Shown here: one piece after another, positions 8,501 to 17,583 of the stretch
Layout: the number at the start of each line of letters is the position of its first letter
Numbering within the stretch: the stretch's first letter is position 1
Source: Gammaproteobacteria bacterium
GTDB taxonomy: Bacteria > Pseudomonadota > Gammaproteobacteria > Steroidobacterales > Steroidobacteraceae
Assembly (NCBI GenBank): GCA_017577615.1
Contig: PKRE01000001.1
Span: 496,001-560,000 of the forward strand
DNA: 64,000 bases
Direction of reading: 5' to 3'
Notes under the pieces: generated by a model
What the model saw: only the letters and a program-made list of their open reading frames with translations
Told to the model about the DNA's origin: nothing
Database searches by the model: none
Position numbers and translations under genes: made by a program

Positions 8501-9340
8501 ATGAGTCAATCTTCCGAACCCGATCGCTATGCGGTGATCGGTTATCCGGTAGCGCACAGCTGGTCGCCATTCATTCATGGGATGTTCGCGAAGCAAACCA
8601 ATCAGAACATCACCTACGGGCGCATCGAGGCACCGCCGGAGAATTTCGAGCGCGAGGTCGCGGCGTTCTTCCAAACCGGCGGCAAGGGGTTGAACGTCAC
8701 CGTGCCTCACAAGCAAGTCGCAGTGCTGATCGCGCGTTACCGAACTCCGCGAGCCGAGATGGCCGGTGCCGTCAACACGCTCATGATCCAAGACGAGGTC
8801 ATTCACGGCGACAACACGGATGGTGCGGGGCTCATCACGGATCTCACGCAGAACCTGGGATTCAAGCTTGCCGATAAGCGGATTCTTATCATCGGAGCAG
8901 GCGGTGCTGCGCGTGGGATCCTCGGACCGTTGCTCAGTGCCGGACCCGAATACGTCGAGATCACGAATCGCAACGCCGATCGAGCAGTGCACCTGGCAGG
9001 CGAGTTCGCCGCGCTCGGCAACTTGCGCGGCTGCGGTTTCGATGAGGTGACCGAAAGCCGACCGTTCGATCTGGTCATCAACGCCACCTCGGCAAGCTTG
9101 CAAGATCTCGTGCCGCCCGTACCGCGTTCGATCATCGGCGATGAGACGCTTGCCTACGACCTGGCGTACGGCAAAGGGGACACTGCGTTTACACGATGGG
9201 CCAAGTCCCTCGGTGCTGCCCGCGCGGAATCCGGCTGGGGCATGCTCGTCGAGCAAGCTGCGGAATCCTTCTTCTGGTGGCGCGGCGTCCGCCCCGACAC
9301 CAAGCCCGTGCTGGAAGCGATCAAGACGCACAAGAAGTGA
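8501..9340 (+). CDS. aroE: Shikimate dehydrogenase (NADP+)
   Basis: 279 aa from the ATG next to the hemB stop, with GGAG just upstream inside hemB; the longer upstream frame is not coding. The substrate site (YPVAHSWSPFIH, GLNVTVPHK with the catalytic Lys, GDNTDGAG with the catalytic Asp) and the NADP loop (IIGAGGAARG) are intact, followed by NATSASL. It reduces 3-dehydroshikimate to shikimate in aromatic amino acid synthesis. Confidence 0.96.
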   Translation: MSQSSEPDRYAVIGYPVAHSWSPFIHGMFAKQTNQNITYGRIEAPPENFEREVAAFFQTGGKGLNVTVPHKQVAVLIARYRTPRAEMAGAVNTLMIQDEVIHGDNTDGAGLITDLTQNLGFKLADKRILIIGAGGAARGILGPLLSAGPEYVEITNRNADRAVHLAGEFAALGNLRGCGFDEVTESRPFDLVINATSASLQDLVPPVPRSIIGDETLAYDLAYGKGDTAFTRWAKSLGAARAESGWGMLVEQAAESFFWWRGVRPDTKPVLEAIKTHKK

Positions 9341-9438
9341 GGCGTAGCACGATACGCCCTGGGGGAGACTGGCTCGAGCAAGCGTCCACGAAGCAACGAC
9401 CAGCCTCCCTACAGTCTACAGCCTGATATCGACTGCAA

Positions 9439-9972
9439 ATGAACATCCGAACCTACAACGACATCTCTCCTACCATCGGTGCACGTGTGTACATCGATCC
9501 GGCTGCAGTCGTCATCGGACGTGTGACGATCGGCGACGACGCTTCGATTTGGCCGGGTGCGGTGCTGCGCGGCGACGTGCATGAGATCCGTGTCGGGGCA
9601 CGTACGAGCATACAAGACGGCAGCGTGCTGCACGTCACGCACGATAGTCCGGAGTTTTCGCCGGGTGGACACGCCTGCATCGTCGGCTCAGATGTCACGG
9701 TCGGTCATCGTGCCGTGCTCCACGCATGCACCGTAGGCAACTTCTGCCTGATCGGCATGGGCGCGATCGTTCTTGATGGCGCCGTCATCGAAGACAATGT
9801 TATCTTGGGTGCGGGCAGCCTCGTTGCGCCCGGTAAGCGCCTCGAGAGCGGCGGCCTTTATGTCGGCAGCCCCGCACGCCGTGCACGCGACCTCAAGCCT
9901 GAAGAGCTCGCGTTCTTGAAATATTCGGCGGAGCACTACGTGAAGCTGAAGGACGCCTACCTTGGACTGTAG
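9439..9972 (+). CDS. Gamma-class carbonic anhydrase family protein (YrdA-like, left-handed beta helix)
   Basis: 177 aa. Hexapeptide repeats run through the first 140 residues (VVIGRVTIGDDASIWPGAVLRGD, interrupted here only by length). The three metal-binding histidines of the family can be placed in LHVTHD, VGHRAVLHAC and nearby. A C-terminal helix (EELAFLKYSAEHYVKLKDAY) follows. Members near aroE in gammaproteobacteria are usually called YrdA; activity is often undetectable in purified members. The flanking gaps carry CTACAGTCTACAGCCT and ACTGTAGGCTTTAGC words. Confidence 0.9.
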   Translation: MNIRTYNDISPTIGARVYIDPAAVVIGRVTIGDDASIWPGAVLRGDVHEIRVGARTSIQDGSVLHVTHDSPEFSPGGHACIVGSDVTVGHRAVLHACTVGNFCLIGMGAIVLDGAVIEDNVILGAGSLVAPGKRLESGGLYVGSPARRARDLKPEELAFLKYSAEHYVKLKDAYLGL

Positions 9973-10019
9973 GCTTTAGCTGGAGCGCCTTCCGGCGCGA
10001 GCTATCCCCCATCCCCTGC

Positions 10020-11435
10020 TCACCATTCCGTCCCATCCCAGCAGCGATCCGTGCGGCCGCTGCGCGTTTGTAGATGAGGACAGCGCCGGGAGGCAGTCGA
10101 AGGCGCACGGTCGACGAAGCGCTTGGCGCCCTCAGGTGCGATTTCGATATCGAAGGCATCGTAGAGCTCGCCCGCTACGGTCCAGGACTCGTAGCGCAAA
10201 CGCTCGTCATCGATTCGTACGATCTGATAAAGCTGGGTGTTCTCACCGTGGCGGGCCATCGCGCTTTGCGCCTCTTCCGACACACGATACTGCTTTGGCC
10301 CCGCGACAGACACCACGTATACAGGCGGCTTCGTGCCGCGATCTCGTGTCCCTGCAGCGAACAGTCCTTGCCCTCGCGCATAGACATGATCGTGGCCTTG
10401 CAGCACGAGGTCGACTCCGTAACGCTCGAACAAGGGCGCCCAATGCTCGCGCAGGTGCGAATTGTCGCGGTCGAGGCTCGCCGAGAAGACCGGGTGATGA
10501 AAGACGACCACGGTCCAACGGTGAGGATTGTGCTCGAGAAGCGGCTCCAGCCACGCTGCCTGCGTCGCAGCGCTGCCGCTTTTCAGAGCCGACGTCGAAT
10601 CGAGCACGATGAAGCGCACGCCCTGATAATCGAACGAATACGTCGTGTGCGGCAGCCCCGACGCGCCGTTGCGTGGCAACGGGAACTGCGCTGGCCAATG
10701 CGCTGCAAGTTGATACGTTTCGCGCCCGTCAACTTCGCGATCGTGGTGTTCATGATTACCCGCAGCCGGCACGGTCAGCAGGCTTGCGTGCAGGAAGGCA
10801 CCGGCGTCGAACCATTCACCCCATTCCGTGTCGTTCTCGCCGGCGCGACCATTCACCAGATCGCCTGCGTGCACCGCCAAGGCGGCGCGCGGCTCGCGCC
10901 GCCACGCCTCGCGTATCACACGCGAGTACAAGCTCTTCACAGAATTCTGGGCATCGCCGAAATACAAGAACGCGAACGGGCGCGGCTGCGCCGCGGCGGT
11001 ACGAATCTGAAACCACTCGCTCCAGGTGCCAGCTCCTTGAACACGGTACGCGTACAGCGCTTCTGGTTTCAATCCCGAAATCCTTGCATGGTGGTAGTAC
11101 GCTACGCCGTTTTCCGTCTGCAGCTTCGTCGAGACGGCGCGAATCGTCCTTGCTGCGTCGGCCAAGTCCGGCGAACTGCGCACCTCAGCAATCTCGAGCA
11201 CAGCTGAGGCGAGTGTCGCATCCGTGCGCCACGCGACTGCGAACGATGTCGCCGGATCCGCATCTGGGAGCGCGACGATGCGCTCCGGAAACGCACTAGG
11301 AGCGTAGCGTGCTGCGCCAGGCGGCACGAGCGTATTCGAGCCATGAAGCGTCCCACTCGCCAGCGACGCTGCGAGACCCACAGCGCCGAAAGCGGCGCAG
11401 ATCGACATCGAGCCGCGCTTGCGCATCCGACTCAT
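10020..11435 (-). CDS. Secreted purple-acid-type metallophosphoesterase
   Basis: 471 aa from the ATG that overlaps the phytase stop (ATGA, 11432-11435), a translational-coupling arrangement. A signal-anchor stretch (AAFGAVGLAASLASG) precedes a fibronectin-like N-terminal domain. The calcineurin-like core follows: FGDAQN, HAGDLVNG, AGNHEHHD, VVFHHPVFS and LQGHDHVYARG carry the metal ligands. It probably releases phosphate from organic esters in the periplasm or outside the cell. With phytase and a TonB receptor upstream it forms a phosphate-scavenging unit. The stretch 10003-10017 after it has a CTATCCCCCATCCCC word. Confidence 0.9.
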   Translation of the reverse strand: MSRMRKRGSMSICAAFGAVGLAASLASGTLHGSNTLVPPGAARYAPSAFPERIVALPDADPATSFAVAWRTDATLASAVLEIAEVRSSPDLADAARTIRAVSTKLQTENGVAYYHHARISGLKPEALYAYRVQGAGTWSEWFQIRTAAAQPRPFAFLYFGDAQNSVKSLYSRVIREAWRREPRAALAVHAGDLVNGRAGENDTEWGEWFDAGAFLHASLLTVPAAGNHEHHDREVDGRETYQLAAHWPAQFPLPRNGASGLPHTTYSFDYQGVRFIVLDSTSALKSGSAATQAAWLEPLLEHNPHRWTVVVFHHPVFSASLDRDNSHLREHWAPLFERYGVDLVLQGHDHVYARGQGLFAAGTRDRGTKPPVYVVSVAGPKQYRVSEEAQSAMARHGENTQLYQIVRIDDERLRYESWTVAGELYDAFDIEIAPEGAKRFVDRAPSTASRRCPHLQTRSGRTDRCWDGTEW

Positions 11436-12502
11436 GGCAACCCCAGTGCACGCTTCACGTCGCGCCAATCTACGAGCTTGTAGTTCTGCTGGCCGCGCTT
11501 CGGCGCATCCTCATCGTCGTGCATGGCGAGTGCACCTTGGGGATACGGACCGATCGGGCCGCTCCAGGCGCTTAGGCCATCAGTACCCGTCACACCGTCG
11601 ATGTTCTTTCCATCTACGACTGCAAACCGGCCTACGTAATCGTATCGGCCATCAATCCGAAAAATCGGAAACGTGCTGTCTCCTTGGCTCGATACGATGA
11701 GGTACTTACGTCCCGCATCGTTCAACAGCGCGAGACCTTCAACATCGGCAGTGATACGCCAATTGTCCACCCGCGCGACCGCGACGGGATCCGAGCTCGA
11801 CTCTGGCGCAAAATCGAAGCGCCAAACAGCAACGTCCTCTTCGCCGACATATAGATGCTGCGCTTCATCGTCCACCACGCATCCTTCGGGTTGCGTCGCC
11901 ACTACCAAACGCCGCTCGACGTGACCGACGGGACCGCTTTCGCTCGCCTCGATGCGTACCTGCAGTATCACACCCTCCTTATTGTTGATCACGGCGTACG
12001 TGTGCCCGCCTCTACGCCCAAGGCACAGCCCGTACGGCTCGCCGATATCCGTCTCGATCAAGCCATATGGCTTTGTCTCAAGCGTATCGGGATCGAGCAA
12101 GTACGTTCGAATCCCCAATGCTCTGCGATCGCTCGCAGCGACGAGCACGTATGATTTGCCCGCCACTGTGAATCCATCGCGCAAATCCACGTTGTTGAGC
12201 GGACCGTCGGGGAAGAATTGACGCACACTGCCGTCCAAGTTGTGCACGTACAAACCGTTCGATTTGTCGGTGCCGAACAGAAGCGCTCGCGATGGATCGC
12301 GCGCATCCGCCCACAGCTCGGGATCGTCGGCATCGACCGCCGAATCCGTCGTGACCATTGTTTCCATGACAGCAGTCACGGGCTTTGCGGGATCTCCGGG
12401 GGCGCGCACTCCCTGATTCAACGCAGTGCACGCTGCGAGTAGCGCGAGCCCGAGGGTGCTCGCGCCCGCGGCCCCGACGCGAGAGTGTCGTCTGTGCATC
12501 AA
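11432..12502 (-). CDS. 3-phytase, beta-propeller type, lipoprotein
   Basis: 356 aa. A lipobox, LALLAAC, ends the signal peptide, so it should be a lipid-anchored envelope protein. The beta-propeller phytase signature is seen in DSAVDADDPELWADARDPS, LFGTDKSNGLYVH, EPYGLCLG, QPEGCVVDDE and TADVEGLALL, with acidic residues for calcium. It hydrolyses phytate (inositol hexakisphosphate). It sits 7 bases after the TonB receptor and overlaps the phosphoesterase by 4 bases, so the three are one transcription unit. Confidence 0.93.
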   Translation of the reverse strand: MMHRRHSRVGAAGASTLGLALLAACTALNQGVRAPGDPAKPVTAVMETMVTTDSAVDADDPELWADARDPSRALLFGTDKSNGLYVHNLDGSVRQFFPDGPLNNVDLRDGFTVAGKSYVLVAASDRRALGIRTYLLDPDTLETKPYGLIETDIGEPYGLCLGRRGGHTYAVINNKEGVILQVRIEASESGPVGHVERRLVVATQPEGCVVDDEAQHLYVGEEDVAVWRFDFAPESSSDPVAVARVDNWRITADVEGLALLNDAGRKYLIVSSQGDSTFPIFRIDGRYDYVGRFAVVDGKNIDGVTGTDGLSAWSGPIGPYPQGALAMHDDEDAPKRGQQNYKLVDWRDVKRALGLP

Positions 12503-12509
12503 CTGATCC

Positions 12510-15332
12510 TCAAAACGTCACGCGAAAACCAAACTTGCCGGTCCAAGAGTATTCTTCGTACTGCAGGAGGCGTTTGCGTCCGGGACCGGGCTGGTAAGCA
12601 ACGTAGGGCTCGTCACCTAGATTGACGAACTCCACGAAGATCTGGACCGTATCGCTCAAGCGATATTTCGCACTCAAGTCGTACTGGATATGATCCTCCA
12701 CATACCGGTCTTCCTCTTGCGAGTCGCCGAGCTCTTCCAAGTAGCTATCGCGGTAGGCGGCCGTCGCACGCAAACTGATAGGACCCTTCTCGTAGCCAAG
12801 CGTCAGATTAAATGTGTTCCTGGCTGCTGCTGGCAGTGGGATGGTTCGACCGTTCACACGACCTTTCGAGTTGGTGTGGGTATAGTTAACTCCGATCAAT
12901 AAGCCATCGAGCGGCGCAGGCAAGAAGTCGAGCGGCTGCTGATAGTTCAGCTCCACCCCTCGCACCGTGGCCTCCTCACCGTTGATGGGCACGATTGCTT
13001 CGTCCGCATATACACCGTTGAAGGTGATAGCTTCGAACTCGGCATTGACGATGAAGTTGTCGATGCTCTTATAGAACGCGCCTGCCTGCAGCACACCGCG
13101 GCTACCCAGGTACCACTCGCCCGACAAGTCGAAGTTCCACGCCTCGTACGGGCGCAGATCCGGATTGCCGAACTCGCCTTCGCGTTCGCCGTCGTCATTC
13201 TGCTCTACGAGAAACCGCGGTGCGAGCTGACCGATGTTCGGGCGCACGAGGCTGCGATATGCAGCAGCCCGCCACAGGACGTCCGATTGGGCTTGATAGC
13301 GCAGGTTGATACTCGGCAGAACATCCATGTAGTCGCGTTCGAAGCGCTGACGGCTTACGTAGACTGTATCGTTCTCGACGAGCGCTCCTTTGTACATACC
13401 GCCTTCTTCGACAAGCTCGACGAGATTGCCGGCCATATCTTGTCGCGTCTGCTCGGCACGCACGCCGGCCACGAGCCTCCACGCACCTCGTTCGTACCGC
13501 CCAAGCGCATAGCCTGCATAGACATCTTCTTTGACTACATAGTCGGCAACGGAGGATTCGAACTGCGTCTCAAGCTCATCGAGCTCGAATGCTTCTCGAT
13601 GCGCATCAAAGAAGCGCCTGACCTGCCGCCCGCTCGGCACCGGCCCAATCGCAAGCAAACCGTACGTTGGCGCACCGCGAACGTCCGCAAGTGTCAGGTC
13701 GCCGCCGAAGCCGTCGTAGACATCGAGCTCCAGGTCATACGTCTTTTCGCGCTGACGAGCTTTGGCTCCTGCCTGCAGAACTAGCACGCTGTCATCCAAT
13801 GCCAGCTCGCGCGCGACATCGATCTTGAACGTCAGCTCCTCGTCATCGGCAAGGCTGAGTGTCGTGCGCTCGAGCTTGTCGAATTCGTATGCAGCCGGGT
13901 TTACAAACGCTCGCGAAGAATCGATGCTAATCGCATAGCGGGGCAAACGCATGTCGGCATAGTCAAAACGCACGCCGAACTCGCCTGGCTCGACGAACTC
14001 TCGCTGGAACTTCACCGGATCGAGCGAGCCTGCTTCGCGCTCACGCGCGTTCGACCAGGCCGCGTTGTAACGGAATGTCCACGGACCAGCGTAGGTGTCG
14101 CCGCCTAAGTTGAGCGAAGTAATCGTCTGCTCTTCGTAACGGTCCTTGATGTCCCTGACCACCTTGATTTCTCCATCGTCCGACGAGAACTCGGCCTGAT
14201 CCACCGTACCCACCCGCGGAGCTTCGTCCATTTTGAATATGAGCCGGCCGCGAAACTCCTGGTCCTCGAACCGGCTGCGCAGATAACGTGCGTATAGTGT
14301 CGTCGCGTCGCTCGCATGAAATTCCAGCGACAGTGAGCCACCGAGCCTGACTCGTTCGACATCGTAGTCGCGATACTCCAACGTGTCGGCATAGACGATG
14401 CCATTGCTCTCGTCCCAACCTTCCATTTCGATGTTGTCGGTCGAAAACCGCCGCTTGTAGTACGCCAAGCCTCCTGCGAGGCCAAGCCGTTCTCCGAACA
14501 GCCTTGAAAAATCGACGCTGCCCTTCGGCGACCACTTGCCGTTCAGATCGTTGTAGGAGCCTTCTGCGGAGAACGCAAGGTACGGCTCGCGGCGATCAAA
14601 CGCATGAGTAGTGTTGATCTCGATCGATGCTCCGATCGTGTCTGCATCCATGTCAGGCGTGAGCGATTTCTTGACCTCGATCGATTCGATGAGCTCTGCT
14701 GGAATGACATCGAGCGCGACCGATCGCACAGCGGCTTCCGGTGCAGGAACTCGCGCACCGTTGATGGACACTGCATTGAGATCCGGTGCAAGGCCGCGCA
14801 CCGCCACGAAACGGCCCTCGCCCTGATCGTTCAACACATTGATGCCAGACACGCGTCGTAAGGCTTCGGCTGCGTTCTGATCGGGAAATTGTCCGATGCC
14901 ATCCCTGCTCAACACGCTTTGCACCCCGTCGGCCGCTCGCTGACGCGACAGCGAGCTCGACAGACTGGCGCGCTGCCCGACGACAAGAACGCTGTCGATT
15001 TCATCCGAACCGAGCAGGATCACAGTCTCGGTCGTCGACGCACCTACAGTGACTCGCTGCTCGACGGCCGCTGCGCCGATGTAGCTCGCTCGCAATGTAT
15101 AGGCACCGTCCGGCACGTCTGTGAACCTGAACTGGCCGTCAGCTCCGGTTCGCGTTCGGCGCGCGAGCTCGAGAAGCTCCACCTGCACGCTTTGCAAGGA
15201 CTTGATGCCGCTGGAGTCGGTGACCCGCCCTACGAGCGTGCCGGCAAAGGTATGCGTCGCGGTAGAAAGGCTTGCAGCAAGCACACAGCGGACGGCGAAT
15301 GCAAGAAGCGTTGAACGAGCGGAATCGGACAT
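12510..15332 (-). CDS. TonB-dependent receptor with N-terminal carboxypeptidase-like domain
   Basis: 940 aa. A signal peptide is followed by a carboxypeptidase-regulatory-like domain (LVGRVTDSSGIKSLQSVQV, DGQFRFTDVPDGAYTL). The TonB plug (VLVVGQRASLSSSLSRQR, FPDQNAAEALRRVSGI, VAVRGLAPDLNAVSINGARV) and a long beta barrel come next, ending in the outer-membrane aromatic terminus GKFGFRVTF. It resembles the Xanthomonas-Caulobacter receptor group. Its partner genes suggest inositol phosphates or their products as the ligand; that is inference from position only. It appears complete. Confidence 0.92.
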   Translation of the reverse strand: MSDSARSTLLAFAVRCVLAASLSTATHTFAGTLVGRVTDSSGIKSLQSVQVELLELARRTRTGADGQFRFTDVPDGAYTLRASYIGAAAVEQRVTVGASTTETVILLGSDEIDSVLVVGQRASLSSSLSRQRAADGVQSVLSRDGIGQFPDQNAAEALRRVSGINVLNDQGEGRFVAVRGLAPDLNAVSINGARVPAPEAAVRSVALDVIPAELIESIEVKKSLTPDMDADTIGASIEINTTHAFDRREPYLAFSAEGSYNDLNGKWSPKGSVDFSRLFGERLGLAGGLAYYKRRFSTDNIEMEGWDESNGIVYADTLEYRDYDVERVRLGGSLSLEFHASDATTLYARYLRSRFEDQEFRGRLIFKMDEAPRVGTVDQAEFSSDDGEIKVVRDIKDRYEEQTITSLNLGGDTYAGPWTFRYNAAWSNAREREAGSLDPVKFQREFVEPGEFGVRFDYADMRLPRYAISIDSSRAFVNPAAYEFDKLERTTLSLADDEELTFKIDVARELALDDSVLVLQAGAKARQREKTYDLELDVYDGFGGDLTLADVRGAPTYGLLAIGPVPSGRQVRRFFDAHREAFELDELETQFESSVADYVVKEDVYAGYALGRYERGAWRLVAGVRAEQTRQDMAGNLVELVEEGGMYKGALVENDTVYVSRQRFERDYMDVLPSINLRYQAQSDVLWRAAAYRSLVRPNIGQLAPRFLVEQNDDGEREGEFGNPDLRPYEAWNFDLSGEWYLGSRGVLQAGAFYKSIDNFIVNAEFEAITFNGVYADEAIVPINGEEATVRGVELNYQQPLDFLPAPLDGLLIGVNYTHTNSKGRVNGRTIPLPAAARNTFNLTLGYEKGPISLRATAAYRDSYLEELGDSQEEDRYVEDHIQYDLSAKYRLSDTVQIFVEFVNLGDEPYVAYQPGPGRKRLLQYEEYSWTGKFGFRVTF

Positions 15333-15411
15333 AGGCTGCCCCTGATGACGATGCGTTGATTGAGCGATCTGCCAGCGAGCGCCTTTATGCCGTGCAATTC
15401 TGACAACGAGG

Positions 15412-15427
15412 TTTCATTCACATGAAA
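15412..15427. promoter_or_regulatory. Inverted repeat, candidate operator between TonB receptor and prlC
   Basis: A perfect palindrome, TTTCAT-TCAC-ATGAAA, lies about 80 bases upstream of the receptor start and 55 bases upstream of prlC in the 149-base divergent gap. It is a candidate regulator-binding site for either gene. It does not match the tandem CTGTCAT layout of a PhoB box. I find no protein partner for it in the window. Confidence 0.35.
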
Positions 15428-15481
15428 GACCCGAGACACTAAGATGGCGAGCTTCCGTTCCCTTTCTCTTGTGAGCCTGCA

Positions 15482-17491
15482 ATGCCTCAGGATCCTATGC
15501 TCGAGCTTCCGAATTTTTCGTCCATCCGCCCCGATAAGATCGAACCGACGATTCGTTCATTGCTCGACGAAAACCGAGCCCAGCTGGCAAGGCTCCTGCA
15601 GGAGGGCGCAAATACCTGGGACACCCTCGTCGTGCCGCTTGAGGAGATGCAGCACCGTCTCGCGCGGACCTGGTCGCCCATCTCGCACATGAATGGCGTC
15701 GTCAACACCGAGGAGCTGCGCACGGCATACAACGCGTGTCTGCCGCTACTCACTGCGTGGCATACGGAGCTGTCACAGAACGAGCGGCTCTACAAGGCGT
15801 ACTCGAGCATTCTCGAGAACGAGGGTGCGCGCTTGAGCCCCGCGCAGCGCAAGCTCCTCGAGCACGCCTTGCGCGATTTCCGCCTTTCCGGTGTCGCCCT
15901 GCCGCCGGAACGCAAGGAGCGTTTCCGGGCGCTCATGGAGCAGCTGGCGACGTTGCAGTCGAAATTCGATGAGAACGTGCTGGATGCGACCAACGCCTGG
16001 TCGAAGCACATTCGCGACGAGCGCGAACTCGCCGGATTGCCGGCACCGATCGTAGAGCGGGCCCGCAGCACGGCGGCCGCGCGCAACGAAGACGGCTGGC
16101 TGTTCACGCTCGATGCGCCGAATTACCAAGCGGTCATGATGCACGCCGATTCCGAGTCGCTGCGAAAGGAGTTCTACACCGCGTGGGTCACGCGCGCATC
16201 GGATCAAGGCTGGTCGCCCGAGCGCTGGGACAACTCCAGCTTGATGGCCGAGATCCTGGCTCTCCGACGCGAGCTGGCCACGCTCGTCGGCTTCCCAACG
16301 TATGCGGACTACTCGCTTGCCACGAAGATGGCGCGCTCCGTTGCGGAAGTACGCAGCTTCCTTGAAGAGCTCGCTGCAAGGGCGCGACCGGTCGCGCAAC
16401 GAGAGCTCGAAGAGCTCGAACGCTTTGCGGGGCGCAAGCTCGAGGCTTGGGACATCGCCTACTACGGCGAGCGACTCAAGCGAGAACGCTTCGATGTCTC
16501 CGACGAGGCATTGCGACCGTACTTTCCGCTCGACAAAGTCCTCAACGGAATGTTTCGCGTCGCCGAGAAGCTCTACGACATACGCATCGTGCCGCGTGAC
16601 GGCGTCGATATTTATCATCCGGACGTCAAGTTCTACGACATCCTCGATGCAGACGGCTCGCTACGTGGTGGCTTCTTCGTCGACCTGTACGCCCGCCCCA
16701 AGAAACGCGGCGGCGCGTGGATGGATGAATGCGTTGGACGTAAGCGACTTGGCAGCAGCACCACGCTGCCAGTTGCTTACCTTGTGTGCAACTTCATGCC
16801 GCCCGTCGGCTCGAAGCCGTCGCTCCTGACGCACTCGGAAGTCGTCACCATGTTCCATGAGTTCGGCCACGGGCTGCACCACATGTTGACGCGCGTCGAT
16901 TATCCGAGCATTGCAGGCATCAACGGTGTCGCCTGGGATGCAGTAGAGCTGCCGAGCCAATTCATGGAGAACTTTGCCTGGCGTCCGGAGGTACTGCCTC
17001 TCATCTCCGGTCACGTCGATACCGGGGAACCGCTGCCGGAAGAATATCTCGCACGTCTACTCGGCACGCGCACCTTTCAAGCCGGAATGCAAACCGTGCG
17101 CCAGCTCGAATTCGCATTGTTCGATCTGCGCATTCACAGCGAGTCGCCCGACAGTGCAGAGGCGATCGGTCGCATTCTCGACGAGGTGCGTCGCGACGTC
17201 GCTGTCGTCATGCCCCCTGCCTTCAATCGCTTCGCGCACAGCTTCCAGCACATTTTCTCGGGCGGCTATGCAGCGGGTTACTACAGCTACAAGTGGGCGG
17301 AAGTGCTCGCTGCGGATGCGTTTAGCGCATTCGAGGAGCAAGGCATTTTCAACCGCGACGTCGCACGTCGCTTTCTCGCAAGCATTCTCGAGCAAGGCGG
17401 CAGCCGCGATCCGATGGAAGCGTTCGTGGAGTTTCGCGGCCGTAAGCCGCAGATTGAGCCATTGCTCAAGCAGCTAGGCCTTGCGGCCTAG
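15482..17491 (+). CDS. prlC: Oligopeptidase A (M3 family zinc metallopeptidase)
   Basis: 669 aa, typical length. The zinc motif HEFGH is at about residues 459-463 in MFHEFGHGLHHMLTR, with the third ligand in WDAVELPSQFMENF. The ending YKWAEVLAADAFSAFEE and FVEFRGRKPQIEPLLKQLGL is characteristic. It degrades signal peptides and other short peptides in the cytoplasm. The start MPQDPMLELPNF has only a weak ribosome binding site. It is intact. Confidence 0.95.
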   Translation: MPQDPMLELPNFSSIRPDKIEPTIRSLLDENRAQLARLLQEGANTWDTLVVPLEEMQHRLARTWSPISHMNGVVNTEELRTAYNACLPLLTAWHTELSQNERLYKAYSSILENEGARLSPAQRKLLEHALRDFRLSGVALPPERKERFRALMEQLATLQSKFDENVLDATNAWSKHIRDERELAGLPAPIVERARSTAAARNEDGWLFTLDAPNYQAVMMHADSESLRKEFYTAWVTRASDQGWSPERWDNSSLMAEILALRRELATLVGFPTYADYSLATKMARSVAEVRSFLEELAARARPVAQRELEELERFAGRKLEAWDIAYYGERLKRERFDVSDEALRPYFPLDKVLNGMFRVAEKLYDIRIVPRDGVDIYHPDVKFYDILDADGSLRGGFFVDLYARPKKRGGAWMDECVGRKRLGSSTTLPVAYLVCNFMPPVGSKPSLLTHSEVVTMFHEFGHGLHHMLTRVDYPSIAGINGVAWDAVELPSQFMENFAWRPEVLPLISGHVDTGEPLPEEYLARLLGTRTFQAGMQTVRQLEFALFDLRIHSESPDSAEAIGRILDEVRRDVAVVMPPAFNRFAHSFQHIFSGGYAAGYYSYKWAEVLAADAFSAFEEQGIFNRDVARRFLASILEQGGSRDPMEAFVEFRGRKPQIEPLLKQLGLAA

Positions 17492-17583
17492 CTGCGGGCT
17501 GGAGACGGGTGGCTGGAGGCGGGAGCCGGCAGGCACTGCGAGCCATATGCTCTAGCCCCGGCCCCGGTCTCCAGTCTCCCGCC
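17492..17583. repeat. Intergenic repeat with CTGGAGRCGGG words in both orientations
   Basis: Between the convergent prlC and CsgG-like genes, the words GGCTGGAGACGGG and GGCTGGAGGCGGGAG (about 17500-17525) face the complementary GGTCTCCAGTCTCCCGCC (17566-17583). They can form a long imperfect hairpin. It probably acts as a bidirectional terminator. Similar GGCGGGAGGC words are at 34268-34310. Confidence 0.5.

Noticed and set aside
12108..12122. GTTCGAATCC, which resembles a tRNA T-loop
   Set aside because: It falls inside the phytase coding sequence and no cloverleaf arms surround it.
15412..15427. Pho box for the phytate locus
   Set aside because: The element is an inverted repeat, not the tandem CTGTCAT repeats of PhoB sites.
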